From positions 1 through 64,000 of the forward strand of contig DASSQD010000069.1 of the NCBI GenBank assembly GCA_035702665.1: a stretch of DNA of 64,000 nt, read 5' to 3'. Under the pieces are notes generated by a model. That model was not told the origin of the DNA, did not search any database, and worked only from the letters and a program-made list of their open reading frames with translations. The DNA is from VBDM01 sp035702665 (GTDB lineage Bacteria; Pseudomonadota; Gammaproteobacteria; Burkholderiales; SG8-39). Within the stretch, counting starts at the first letter, position 1. The number at the start of each line of letters is the position of its first letter. This document shows, in pieces, positions 26,175 through 34,180 of this stretch. A program made the translations under genes and the position numbers.

Positions 26175-27425
26175 ATGGCATCTCGGCGCGTGGCGATCAC
26201 CGGAGTGGGCATGATTTCGTGCCTCGGGCACGAATACGCCCAGGTCGTGAACGCCCTGCAAAGGGGCGCGAGCGGCGTCCGCGCCATGCCGGAATGGGGA
26301 CGCCTGGGCCTGAAGAGCTTGGTGGCGGGCGCGATCTCGGATGTCGACTCAAAGCTGGAACGCACGCCGATTCCCAAGAAGCTGCTTCCCGTGATGTCGG
26401 AAGCGTCCAAGTACTGCTGCATTGCGTCCCTGGACGCGGTCAGGGACTCCGGCCTTTCCGAATCCGACGTTCAATCCGACCGGACCGCGTGCATCGTCGG
26501 CACGGGAATCGGAAGCGTCGAGTCGATCTACGCTGGAGGGCGGCACGTGTATTCCGGCGAGATCGGCAAGGTCAGCCCCTTCGTCGTCCTGAGGGGCATG
26601 GCGAGCTCGTCGAGCGCGGCGGTCGCGAACCTGCTCAAGGTCCACGGACGCAGCTACTCGATCAGTTCGGCGTGCTCGACTTCCTCCCACAGCATCGGTA
26701 CGGCGTACGAGCTCATCCGCCACGGTCTCGTCGACCGCGCCGTGGCGGGCGGGGGAGAGGAAGTGCACCCGCTCATCAGCGCGGGCTTCCAGGCGCTGCG
26801 GTTCGCCCTGTCATCCAAGTACAACGACGAACCGCAGCGGGCGTCGCGCCCGTACGATCGCGACCGCGACGGGTTCGTTATAGGCGGCGGCGCAGGGATC
26901 GTCGTTCTGGAAGCGCTGGATCTCGCTCTTGCCAGAGGCGCGCGTCCGCGCGCCGAGATCATCGGATTCGGCACCAGCTCGGACGGCTTCGACATGGTGA
27001 TGCCGGAGCCGACGGGCACTCACGCCGCGAAATGCATGTTGAACGCCATCCAGGACGGCGGTATCGGTCCGGGGGAAGTCGGCGCCGTCAAGACCCACGG
27101 TACGTCGACGACGAAGGGCGACCTCGCAGAAGTGATCGCGATGAAAGCGGTGTTCGACGGACGGCTGCCCCCGTTCTCGTCGACAAAATCCATGACCGGC
27201 CATCCGCTGGGGGCGGCCGGCGCGCTCGAGACGATTTTCTGCGTGGCCATGCTGGAGAACGGATTCATCGCGCCGTCGATCAACATCGAAAACCTCGATC
27301 CCGACTTTGAGGGACTGCCTATCGTGAGCGCGGCCAGAGGGGTCGAGTTGAACACTATTCTTTCGAACAGTTTCGGCTTCGGCGGGACCAACGCCAGCCT
27401 TCTGCTGAAGGCGTTTCCAGGTTGA
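26175..27425 (+). CDS. FabB-like beta-ketoacyl-ACP synthase in the DSF locus
   Basis: 416 residues of the KAS I/II family with a complete triad: the nucleophile cysteine in ISSACSTSSHS, a histidine in VKTHGTSTTKG, and a lysine plus second histidine in STKSMTGHPLGAAG. The AGGGEEVHPLISAGF segment resembles KAS I (FabB) more than KAS II, which contains GGAEA at this point (as in the fabF at 53432). KAS I is best known for elongating cis-unsaturated chains. Placed after rpfC and the special ACP and facing rpfF, it may extend or tailor the acyl chain that RpfF converts to a cis-2 fatty acid. Role inferred from context. Confidence 0.87.
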   Translation: MASRRVAITGVGMISCLGHEYAQVVNALQRGASGVRAMPEWGRLGLKSLVAGAISDVDSKLERTPIPKKLLPVMSEASKYCCIASLDAVRDSGLSESDVQSDRTACIVGTGIGSVESIYAGGRHVYSGEIGKVSPFVVLRGMASSSSAAVANLLKVHGRSYSISSACSTSSHSIGTAYELIRHGLVDRAVAGGGEEVHPLISAGFQALRFALSSKYNDEPQRASRPYDRDRDGFVIGGGAGIVVLEALDLALARGARPRAEIIGFGTSSDGFDMVMPEPTGTHAAKCMLNAIQDGGIGPGEVGAVKTHGTSTTKGDLAEVIAMKAVFDGRLPPFSSTKSMTGHPLGAAGALETIFCVAMLENGFIAPSINIENLDPDFEGLPIVSAARGVELNTILSNSFGFGGTNASLLLKAFPG

Positions 27426-27548
27426 GGTGCGAACTCGCAGGGCCGGGCCCGGATCCGACCATGGGAGAAAGTGCTGCCGGGGCGCATCTGAACGCACCGG
27501 TCAAGACGGACCAGATCCGCCCCGGCAGGCCGCGGAATCGCGGCGAAG

Positions 27549-27583
27549 GCCGGTCCCCCTCGACGATCGGTCGGGGGACCGGC
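27549..27583. terminator. Perfect 11-base hairpin between convergent kas and rpfF
   Basis: GCCGGTCCCCC (27549-27559) is exactly complementary to GGGGGACCGGC (27573-27583) around a 13-base loop. It sits between the stop of the plus-strand synthase gene and the stop of minus-strand rpfF. No T-run follows on either side, so it may act as a bidirectional stabiliser or factor-assisted terminator. Confidence 0.6.
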
Positions 27584-27595
27584 TCAAGGTCGTGC

Positions 27596-28519
27596 TTAGG
27601 CCATTGCGAAGCGAAGCTCGCCCGCCCGTTCGTCGAGAGCAGGGCTTTCGGTGCGCCGGATTTGCGAGCGCCCGAGGCGGCTCATCAGCTTAAGGTCCTT
27701 CTCCTCGACACGCAGCGCCGCGTCAACCCAGACGTTGGCGATGTTGCGCAGCTCGTCGTAGGTGATTGGGTTGAGGTGTCGCCGGCATTCGAGCATCGCC
27801 TGCACGCCGTTGCGCCGCCGCTCGTTGTTGCGGATGTAAGACCGCACCGCGGACTCTCCGTCGCCGTCTTCGGCGATGACGTCCACGACGCCCATCTCGT
27901 GGAGCTGGGCGGCCGAGTAGACGCGCCCGGACAGGATCATCTCCTCGGCGCGCTTCGTCCCGACGCGCCGCGCGAGCAGGCTGTAGGCGCCGTTGCCGGG
28001 AAACAGGTTGAAGAGGATTTCCGGCAGCCCCATCTGCGAGCGGCGCTCGGCGATGATCACGCTCGAGGCGAGCGCGGTTTCAAAGCCGCCGCCCAGTGCT
28101 TCTCCCTGCACCAGCGAAATCGTAGTGATAGGGCTGTTGTAGTTGCAGAGCCTGGGGTACATGTTGTCCACGCACAGCTTGGCGTAACGCGCAAGAGTGT
28201 CGCGATCTCCCGACCTGATGAGCTGCACCAGGCTCGAGAGATTTCCGCCGAGACTGAAAATGCCTTCGACCCTGGACGCGCCCACGTAGTAGTGGATCTG
28301 GCGCAATTCCCCCTGGTGCAGCACGCGGCCTCCCGAGGACTCGATCGCGCTGTCGTGGGCGCGCAGCTCTTCGAGCATGGCCAGGTTGAAGCACGGCGCG
28401 CCGAGAGGCTTCATGTACGTCCAGGTGGCCGCGAGCTCGGGATCGAAGCGGACCTCGATCTGCCGGTATTGCCTTTGAAACATCCCCTCTATAGCTCCAA
28501 AATCGACCGGTGCGTTCAT
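27596..28519 (-). CDS. rpfF: DSF synthase RpfF (crotonase family)
   Basis: 307 residues, crotonase fold. The two catalytic glutamates of DSF synthases are present at E147 (ALGGGFETAL) and E167 (MGLPEILFNLFPG), spaced 20 residues apart as in Xanthomonas RpfF (E141 and E161). Family members dehydrate 3-hydroxyacyl-ACP and then release the cis-2-unsaturated fatty acid by thioester hydrolysis, giving the diffusible signal. The long N-terminal region before the core and the ICxNLAMLEEL-like segment also fit RpfF rather than ordinary enoyl-CoA hydratases. It converges on rpfG-rpfC-acp-kas and is divergent from a diguanylate cyclase. No rpfB-type acyl-CoA ligase is seen nearby. Confidence 0.92.
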   Translation of the reverse strand: MNAPVDFGAIEGMFQRQYRQIEVRFDPELAATWTYMKPLGAPCFNLAMLEELRAHDSAIESSGGRVLHQGELRQIHYYVGASRVEGIFSLGGNLSSLVQLIRSGDRDTLARYAKLCVDNMYPRLCNYNSPITTISLVQGEALGGGFETALASSVIIAERRSQMGLPEILFNLFPGNGAYSLLARRVGTKRAEEMILSGRVYSAAQLHEMGVVDVIAEDGDGESAVRSYIRNNERRRNGVQAMLECRRHLNPITYDELRNIANVWVDAALRVEEKDLKLMSRLGRSQIRRTESPALDERAGELRFAMA

Positions 28520-28579
28520 CGTTTTCCCTTTCGTTGGTGTGTTGAAGATACTGATTGTGGAAGAAAAGCTGTTTTGCGC

Positions 28580-28608
28580 AGACTATACTCCCAATCGAAT
28601 GCTGACAA
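28580..28608 (-). promoter_or_regulatory. Candidate promoter for rpfF
   Basis: On the minus strand TTGTCA (28608-28603) is followed after 17 bases by TAGTCT, or after 15 by TATAGT (28587-28582). The rpfF ATG lies about 60 bases further. Either pairing is plausible; the choice is uncertain. Confidence 0.45.
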
Positions 28609-28746
28609 GGGAGGCGTATTCCATTGTCCTATTCCACTGTCATGGCGACCGGCGCACAGCCATAGCCCCGGTGAACGCGTGAAAATTTGGCACCCCGTCA
28701 GGGCGGGGCGGGTCCCGCTCGAGGGCGATGCAGAGACGTTCGCACG

Positions 28747-30390
28747 ATGACGAACCTGAAGACGCGCGCCCGCATACTCGCCCTCGTCGTCCTCGCGGCG
28801 CTGCCAGCACTGGTTCTGACCGTCTACAGCGCGCTCGAGCGTCGTGAGACGGAAGAAAGGCAGGCACGCGCCGAGCTCGTGCGCCTGGTAAGGCTGGCTG
28901 CGATGCAGCAATGGCAGGTCGTGGAGAGCGCCCGGCAGATGATGGCCGCATCGCTGCCTATCCTCGTCACGCTGGTGGACGACGGGCGGCGCTGCACGGA
29001 GTACTTCGGGAACTTGCTCGCGCAGAACCGTGACAACTATCACGCGATGGGCCTGTTCGATGCGAGCGGCAACCTGCTCTGCAACGCGAAGACTTGGCGG
29101 GCAAAGGTGTACAGCGGCGACCGTCTCTACTTCAGGCTGGCCAAGGAAACGGGTCGATTCGCCGTCGGCGAATATCAGATCGGTCGCGTGACGGGCCAAG
29201 CGGGGATCAATTTCGGCTACCCGGTCAAGGACGCCGGCAGCAAGGTCCGCGCCGTAGCCTTCGCCGGGCTCGACCTCAAGGACCTCGCGCGAATGGCCGA
29301 GGCGACGCCGCTGCCGCCCGACGGCATCCTGAGCGTGATCGACGTGAAGGGGACGATCCTCTCGCGCAAGCCCGCCCTGAACGAGCGCATCGGCGAGAAG
29401 CTGTGGAATCCCCAGGTGATCGAGTCGATACTCGCCGGGAGCGAGGGCGTGCTCGAAGTCAAGGGCGAGGACGGCGTCAACTGGCTGCTCGCCCACCAGG
29501 TCATCTATAAGAACCCCGACGGCGCCTTTCCGCTGCGAGTCCTGATCACGGTGCCGCTGAGCCAGGTTTTCGCCGAGGCGAATCGGGCGCTGGTTCGCGA
29601 CCTGCTCGGGATCTTGCTGGCTACTCTGTTCCTTCTCGTCGCCGCCTGGTTCGGCGCCGAGCTGTTCATGCTGCGGAAGTTCAGGGCCCTGCTCGGCGCG
29701 GCAGAACGCATGCGCGGCGGCGACCTGAATGCGCGCACCGGCATCGAGTACGGAAAGGAAGAGCTCGGCCAGCTCGCGCACGCCTTCGACGACATGGCGG
29801 GAGCACTCCAGCTGCGCGAGCAGAGGCTTCAGGAGCAGGCGATATCGGACCCGCTCACCGGTCTGTACAACCGCCGCTACCTCAACGAGTTCCTCCCGCG
29901 CGAACTGGCGCGGTCGGGCCGCAACAAGACGCCTGTCGCGGTGATACTGCTCGACTTGGACAGGTTCAAAGGGGTGAACGATTCGTTCGGGCACGAGGCG
30001 GGCGACCTCGTCCTGAGCGCCGTCGCGAACCTGCTGAAAGGGAAAGTACGGGGCAGCGACATCGCCTGCCGCTACGGCGGCGAGGAATTCGCCCTGGTGC
30101 TGCCCGAGACCGGCCTCGAGCCGGCAGCGAGACGCGCCGAGGACATACGCGTCGCCATCTCCGCGCTCGATCTCAAGTATGCGGGAAGATACTTCGGCAG
30201 GATGACGGCGTCGATCGGGATCGCTCTGTTCCCGGATCACTCGCGGGACGCCGACGGCCTGTTGCGCGTCGCCGACATCGCGCTCTATGCCGCCAAAGGC
30301 GCAGGCCGCGACCGGGTTGTCGTAGCACACGGGGCCGGGTCCGATGCTGCAGAGCGAGTCGATTCAGGCTCGGCCGGCGCGCGACGATGA
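28747..30390 (+). CDS. Membrane diguanylate cyclase (dCache-HAMP-GGDEF)
   Basis: 547 residues. One N-terminal membrane span (about 8-27), a periplasmic dCache-like sensor (about 40-270), a second span (about 283-303), a HAMP linker (about 305-357) and a GGDEF domain (about 362-530). The active site is GGEEF at 444-448, and an RGSD I-site (435-438) lies five residues before it, so product inhibition is likely. It makes cyclic di-GMP, the substrate of the HD-GYP protein RpfG encoded 4.5 kb upstream. It is divergent from rpfF by 227 bases. The ATG at 28747 was chosen because it places the first membrane span at the N terminus. Confidence 0.9.
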   Translation: MTNLKTRARILALVVLAALPALVLTVYSALERRETEERQARAELVRLVRLAAMQQWQVVESARQMMAASLPILVTLVDDGRRCTEYFGNLLAQNRDNYHAMGLFDASGNLLCNAKTWRAKVYSGDRLYFRLAKETGRFAVGEYQIGRVTGQAGINFGYPVKDAGSKVRAVAFAGLDLKDLARMAEATPLPPDGILSVIDVKGTILSRKPALNERIGEKLWNPQVIESILAGSEGVLEVKGEDGVNWLLAHQVIYKNPDGAFPLRVLITVPLSQVFAEANRALVRDLLGILLATLFLLVAAWFGAELFMLRKFRALLGAAERMRGGDLNARTGIEYGKEELGQLAHAFDDMAGALQLREQRLQEQAISDPLTGLYNRRYLNEFLPRELARSGRNKTPVAVILLDLDRFKGVNDSFGHEAGDLVLSAVANLLKGKVRGSDIACRYGGEEFALVLPETGLEPAARRAEDIRVAISALDLKYAGRYFGRMTASIGIALFPDHSRDADGLLRVADIALYAAKGAGRDRVVVAHGAGSDAAERVDSGSAGARR

Positions 30391-30395
30391 AGAAG

Positions 30396-30471
30396 TGGCT
30401 CCCCGACCAGGGCTCGAACCTGGGACCTGCGGATTAACAGTCCGTCGCTCTACCAGCTGAGCTATCGGGGA
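30396..30471 (-). tRNA. tRNA-Asn (GTT)
   Basis: The minus strand gives a 76-base cloverleaf: acceptor stem TCCCCGA with TCGGGGA, discriminator G and encoded CCA (30398-30396), D arm GCTC...GAGC, anticodon loop CTGTTAA with GTT at 30438-30436, and T arm with GGTTCGAGCC. It lies 5 bases after the diguanylate cyclase stop, on the other strand. No integrase or repeated 3' end was seen next to it. Confidence 0.97.
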
Positions 30472-30618
30472 TTGGGGTTCCGACCGAGCGGCGGGTCGGA
30501 GCATCGGGAGGCGCGTATTCTAATTCTCGCGCAGGGGGCCGGTCAACGCGAGTAGCGCGGGCGTCGCTCGCAGTTCGTATAATTGGTCTCCGAGACTCGC
30601 GCGCCAGAGGAGTATCCC

Positions 30619-31596
30619 TTGTTTCAGCTGACCCGATGGACCGTTGCCGCCTTCGCCGCGACGTTCTTCGCTCCCGCCTTGTGCATCGCGCAGGACGGCG
30701 ACTGGCCGAACCGCACGATCCAGATCGTCGTTCCGTATACGCCGGGCACCGGCGGCGACATCCTTGCGCGGGTCTTCGGTCCCAAGCTCGCAGAACGCTG
30801 GAAGGTGGCCGTGGTCGTCGACAACCGGGCCGGAGCCTCGGGCAACATCGGGACCGATTTCGTGGCCAAGGCCGCGCCCGACGGCTATACGTTGCTCTGC
30901 ACCGCGACGTCCTTCGGCACCAATCCTGCGGTGAACCGGAACCTGCCGTTCGATCCGGTCAAGAGCTTTGTCCCGGTGATACAGCTTGCGAGCAGCTCGG
31001 TCTCGGTGATCGTCACCCCGAGCCTGCCCGCCAGATCGATGCGCGAGTTTCTCGAGCTGGCGCGCCGCGAGCCGGGGAAGCTCTACTACGCGTCTCCGGG
31101 CAACGGTGGTCCCCAGCATCTCGCCATGGAGCTGCTAAAGCAGGAGGCGCATATCAATCTCGTTCACGTGCCCTACAAGGGCTCGGGAGGCGCGTTGACC
31201 GATCTGGTCGGCGGTCACGTGCAGGCGATGATTGTGTCGCTGCAGACGGCCGCCCCCTATGTCCAGAGCGGGAAGCTGCGTATGCTGGCCGTGATGAGCG
31301 GCGAACGGCCGGAGGCTTTCCCCGACGTTCCGACGCTCAAGGAGCTCGGCTTGGGCGACCTTGAAGTCGATACTTGGTACGGGGTCTTCGCTCCTGCCGG
31401 AACGAACGCGGCCGTCGTCGCGAAGGTGAATGCGGAATTGAACGCCTTGCTCAAGCAGCCCGAGGTTCGCTCCTTCCTCGCGAAGCAGGGGATGAGCCCC
31501 GTCGGCGGAAGCTCCGAGCGCTTCGCCGAGCTGGTGCGCAAGGAGCTGGCGCGGTGGTCGCGCGTGGTCGCGGCCGCCGGGATCAAGGCCGACTAG
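30619..31596 (+). CDS. Bug/TctC family periplasmic substrate-binding protein
   Basis: 325 residues, the normal size for the tripartite-tricarboxylate binding family abundant in Burkholderiales. It starts at a TTG with GAGGAG six bases upstream; a signal peptide ends near LCIAQDG. Typical family segments are WPNRTIQIVVPYTPGTGGDILAR-like text after cleavage, NRAGASGNIG, and VPYKGSGGALTDLVGG. The ligand could be a carboxylic or amino acid. No TctA/TctB membrane genes are adjacent, which is usual for orphan Bug proteins. A TATAAT at 30578-30583 may be its promoter -10. Confidence 0.88.
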   Translation: MFQLTRWTVAAFAATFFAPALCIAQDGDWPNRTIQIVVPYTPGTGGDILARVFGPKLAERWKVAVVVDNRAGASGNIGTDFVAKAAPDGYTLLCTATSFGTNPAVNRNLPFDPVKSFVPVIQLASSSVSVIVTPSLPARSMREFLELARREPGKLYYASPGNGGPQHLAMELLKQEAHINLVHVPYKGSGGALTDLVGGHVQAMIVSLQTAAPYVQSGKLRMLAVMSGERPEAFPDVPTLKELGLGDLEVDTWYGVFAPAGTNAAVVAKVNAELNALLKQPEVRSFLAKQGMSPVGGSSERFAELVRKELARWSRVVAAAGIKAD

Positions 31597-31615
31597 GAAC
31601 TCGCGAGGGGAACCG

Positions 31616-32320
31616 ATGGACCCGATTGAAGATCTCGTCGCGGCAAACCGGATTCTCGCCGAGCACGGCGTCATCGACGCCTACGGCCACGTGAGCGTGC
31701 GCTCGGCGAGCGACCCGAAACGCTACCTGCTGTCCCGCTCGATCGCGCCCGAGCTGGTGACGCGCGGCGACATCATCGAATACGACCTGGACAGCAACGC
31801 GATCGACGCCCGGGGGCGAGAGTCGGTGCGCGAGCGGTTCATCCACGGCGAGATCTACAAGGCGCGACCCGACGTGAACGCGGTCGTCCACAATCATTCT
31901 CCGTCGGTCGTGCCCTTCAGCGTCACAACGGTCCCCATGCGGCCGCTGTTCCACATGGCTGCCTTCGTCGGCGACGGCGTCCCGAATTTCGAGATCCGCG
32001 ACGCCGAGAAGGGCACCGATCTCCTGGTGAAGACCCCGTACCTGGGCCAGGCCCTGGCGAAGACGCTCGGCAAGAGCCCGGCGGCGCTCATGCGCGGGCA
32101 CGGCTCGGTGACCGTCGGCGAGACCCTTCCCCGCGCGGTAGGGCGCAGCATCTATCTCGAGCAGAGCGCCCGCATGCAGCTGCAGGCGCTCGCGATCGCG
32201 GGGCCCGGAGGCAGGATCGTCTATCTCGACGACAGCGAAGTCCGCGCTTCGGTCCCCGGGCAGGACTACAACCGTGCCTGGCCGATGTGGCGGGCCAAGG
32301 CGCTCGCCGGCCTCAAGTGA
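31616..32320 (+). CDS. Class II aldolase/adducin family protein
   Basis: 234 residues. The zinc-binding histidines are seen in VVHNHSPSV and in MRGHGSVTVG, and the N-terminal DAYGHVSVR segment fits the FucA/adducin fold. Family members cleave phosphorylated or non-phosphorylated sugar derivatives or decarboxylate hydroxy acids. It follows the Bug binding protein by 19 bases and overlaps bioF by four bases (GTGA), so it may be co-translated with the biotin genes, though a role in biotin synthesis is not indicated. More likely it belongs with the binding protein in uptake and breakdown of a small acid. Confidence 0.82.
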   Translation: MDPIEDLVAANRILAEHGVIDAYGHVSVRSASDPKRYLLSRSIAPELVTRGDIIEYDLDSNAIDARGRESVRERFIHGEIYKARPDVNAVVHNHSPSVVPFSVTTVPMRPLFHMAAFVGDGVPNFEIRDAEKGTDLLVKTPYLGQALAKTLGKSPAALMRGHGSVTVGETLPRAVGRSIYLEQSARMQLQALAIAGPGGRIVYLDDSEVRASVPGQDYNRAWPMWRAKALAGLK

Positions 32321-33492
32321 TCTTCCAGCGCCTTGCCGACGGCCTCGCCGCCCTGCGCGGCGCGGGCCTCATGCGGCATCGCTTGGTCCGTGAAAGCGCG
32401 CAGGGGCCGCGCGTCCGCGTGGGCGGGCGCGAATATCTCGCCTTCTGCAGCAACGACTATCTCGGCCTCGCGAACCATCCGCGCGTCGTGGAGGCGGCGG
32501 TCGATGCGGTCTTGCGCCACGGGGTCGGCCAAGGCGCCTCGCATCTGCTCGGTGGTCACAGCGCTCTGCACGAGCGGCTCGAGTCGGCGCTCGCGGAATT
32601 CGTGCAGATGCCGCGAGCGCTGCTCTTCTCCAGCGGATACCAGGCGAACATCGGCGCCGTCACGGCTCTCGCGGGTCCTGAGGACGCGGTGTTCTCGGAT
32701 GCGCTCAACCACGCTTCGCTGATCGACGGCGTGCGCTTGTCGCGTGCCCGGGTCGTGCGCTATCCCCACCGCGACGTCGCGTTCCTCGAGGAGGCGCTCG
32801 CCTCGTCCGCGGGCGGGACCAAGCTGATCGTCACCGATGCCGTGTTCAGCATGGACGGGGATATCGCGCCCATTCCGGCGCTGCTCGATCTGTGCGAGCG
32901 CCACGACGCGCTGCTGCTCGTCGACGATGCGCACGGCTTCGGAGTGCTGGGTCCCGAGGGGCGCGGCTCGCTGGCCCACTTCGCGGTGCGCTCGCCGCGT
33001 GTCGCCTACGTCGGGACCCTGGGCAAGGCGGCGGGTGTGTCGGGCGCGTTCGTCGCCGGCGCCGCCGACATCGTGGAGACCGTGCTGCAGCGGGCGCGAA
33101 CCTACGTCTACACCACGGCCTCGCCGGCGATGCTCGCCGCCGCGGTCGAGGCGAGCCTGCAGCTGATCCGCAAGGAGGAATGGCGGCGCGAACGCCTGCG
33201 GGCTCTCACCGCGTCGCTGAAGCAGGCACTTCGGGACAGCGACGCCGCACCGACTCCCTCCGAAACCCCGATCCAGCCCCTAATCCTGGGAACGAACGCC
33301 AGGGCGCTGGGCGCGAGCGCGGTGCTGCGCGAGCGCGGCATCCTCGTGCCGGCGATTCGCCCGCCGACGGTGCCCGAGGGCACGGCGCGCCTCCGGATCT
33401 CGCTGTCCGCGGCGCACAGCGAGCAGGATGTTGCGGACCTCGTGGCCGCCTTGCGCGAGGCGTGCCCGAGCGGCGCCGAGGCGCACGCCTAG
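32317..33492 (+). CDS. bioF: 8-amino-7-oxononanoate synthase
   Basis: 391 residues of the alpha-oxoamine synthase family. The pyridoxal phosphate lysine is in GTLGKAAGVSGAFV, preceded by the DDAHGFGVLG strand. It condenses pimeloyl-ACP (or CoA) with alanine, the first committed ring-building step of biotin. The GTG at 32317 overlaps the aldolase stop by four bases and gives the standard length. bioD and bioA follow in order. Confidence 0.95.
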   Translation: MIFQRLADGLAALRGAGLMRHRLVRESAQGPRVRVGGREYLAFCSNDYLGLANHPRVVEAAVDAVLRHGVGQGASHLLGGHSALHERLESALAEFVQMPRALLFSSGYQANIGAVTALAGPEDAVFSDALNHASLIDGVRLSRARVVRYPHRDVAFLEEALASSAGGTKLIVTDAVFSMDGDIAPIPALLDLCERHDALLLVDDAHGFGVLGPEGRGSLAHFAVRSPRVAYVGTLGKAAGVSGAFVAGAADIVETVLQRARTYVYTTASPAMLAAAVEASLQLIRKEEWRRERLRALTASLKQALRDSDAAPTPSETPIQPLILGTNARALGASAVLRERGILVPAIRPPTVPEGTARLRISLSAAHSEQDVADLVAALREACPSGAEAHA

Positions 33493-33502
33493 ATCGGGCG
33501 AC

Positions 33503-34180
33503 GTGGGTCAGGGCTTCTTCGTTACCGGAACCGACACCGGCGTCGGCAAGACGCTGGTCAGCTGCGCGCTGCTGCGCGCGTTCACCGTCAGCGGAAGATC
33601 GACGGTCGGCATGAAGCCCGTCGCCGCGGGAAGCGAGGGCGGGCGCTGGCCGGACGTGGACGCGCTGGTCTCGGCGAGCTCGGTCCGCGCTCCGGCGAAG
33701 CTGGTCAACCCCTACGCCTTCGAGCCGGCGCTTGCGCCCCACATCGCCGCGGAGCTCGTTGGCGCGAGGATCGAAATCGATGTGATCGCGCGAGCGTACC
33801 GCGAGCTGGCCCGATACGCGGAGGTGGCGATCGTCGAAGGGGTGGGGGGGTTTCTCGTCCCGTTGAACACGCATGACACCACCGCCGATCTGGCGAGGCG
33901 CCTCCGCTTGCCGGTCGTGCTGGTCGTCGGCATGCGGCTCGGCTGCCTCAACCACGCGCTCCTCACGAGGGCGCAGATTGACGCCTGCGGCCTGCGCTGC
34001 GCGGGCTGGGTCGCCAACGGCATTGCTTCCGATATGCCGCAGCTCGACGCGAACATCCACGCCCTCGAGGACAGGCTCGACTGTCCGCTTCTCGGCTCCG
34101 TGCCGTTTCAGCGCCGTCCCGAGCCCGAAGGCGTTTCGCATCTGCTGCGCCTGGAGAACCTGATCGAGGCGACGGCGTGA
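33503..34180 (+). CDS. bioD: Dethiobiotin synthetase
   Basis: 225 residues, standard BioD length, with the P-loop FVTGTDTGVGKTLVSCAL at the N terminus and the VEGVGGFLVPL carbamate/ATP region. It closes the ureido ring of dethiobiotin from 7,8-diaminononanoate, CO2 and ATP. The start is taken as GTG at 33503, immediately before the conserved strand; the spacing to bioF is 10 bases. The stop overlaps bioA by four bases. Confidence 0.93.
   Translation: MGQGFFVTGTDTGVGKTLVSCALLRAFTVSGRSTVGMKPVAAGSEGGRWPDVDALVSASSVRAPAKLVNPYAFEPALAPHIAAELVGARIEIDVIARAYRELARYAEVAIVEGVGGFLVPLNTHDTTADLARRLRLPVVLVVGMRLGCLNHALLTRAQIDACGLRCAGWVANGIASDMPQLDANIHALEDRLDCPLLGSVPFQRRPEPEGVSHLLRLENLIEATA

Noticed and set aside
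27596..28519. Ordinary enoyl-CoA hydratase
   Set aside because: The spacing and context of E147 and E167, the NLFPG segment and the adjoining rpfC/rpfG genes fit DSF synthase better.
28580..28589. TATACT as a promoter -10 for the diguanylate cyclase
   Set aside because: The nearest TTG-type -35 on the plus strand is 23 bases away, too far for a normal promoter.
30396..30471. tRNA-Asn as an integration site
   Set aside because: No integrase, no repeated tRNA 3' end and ordinary neighbouring genes.
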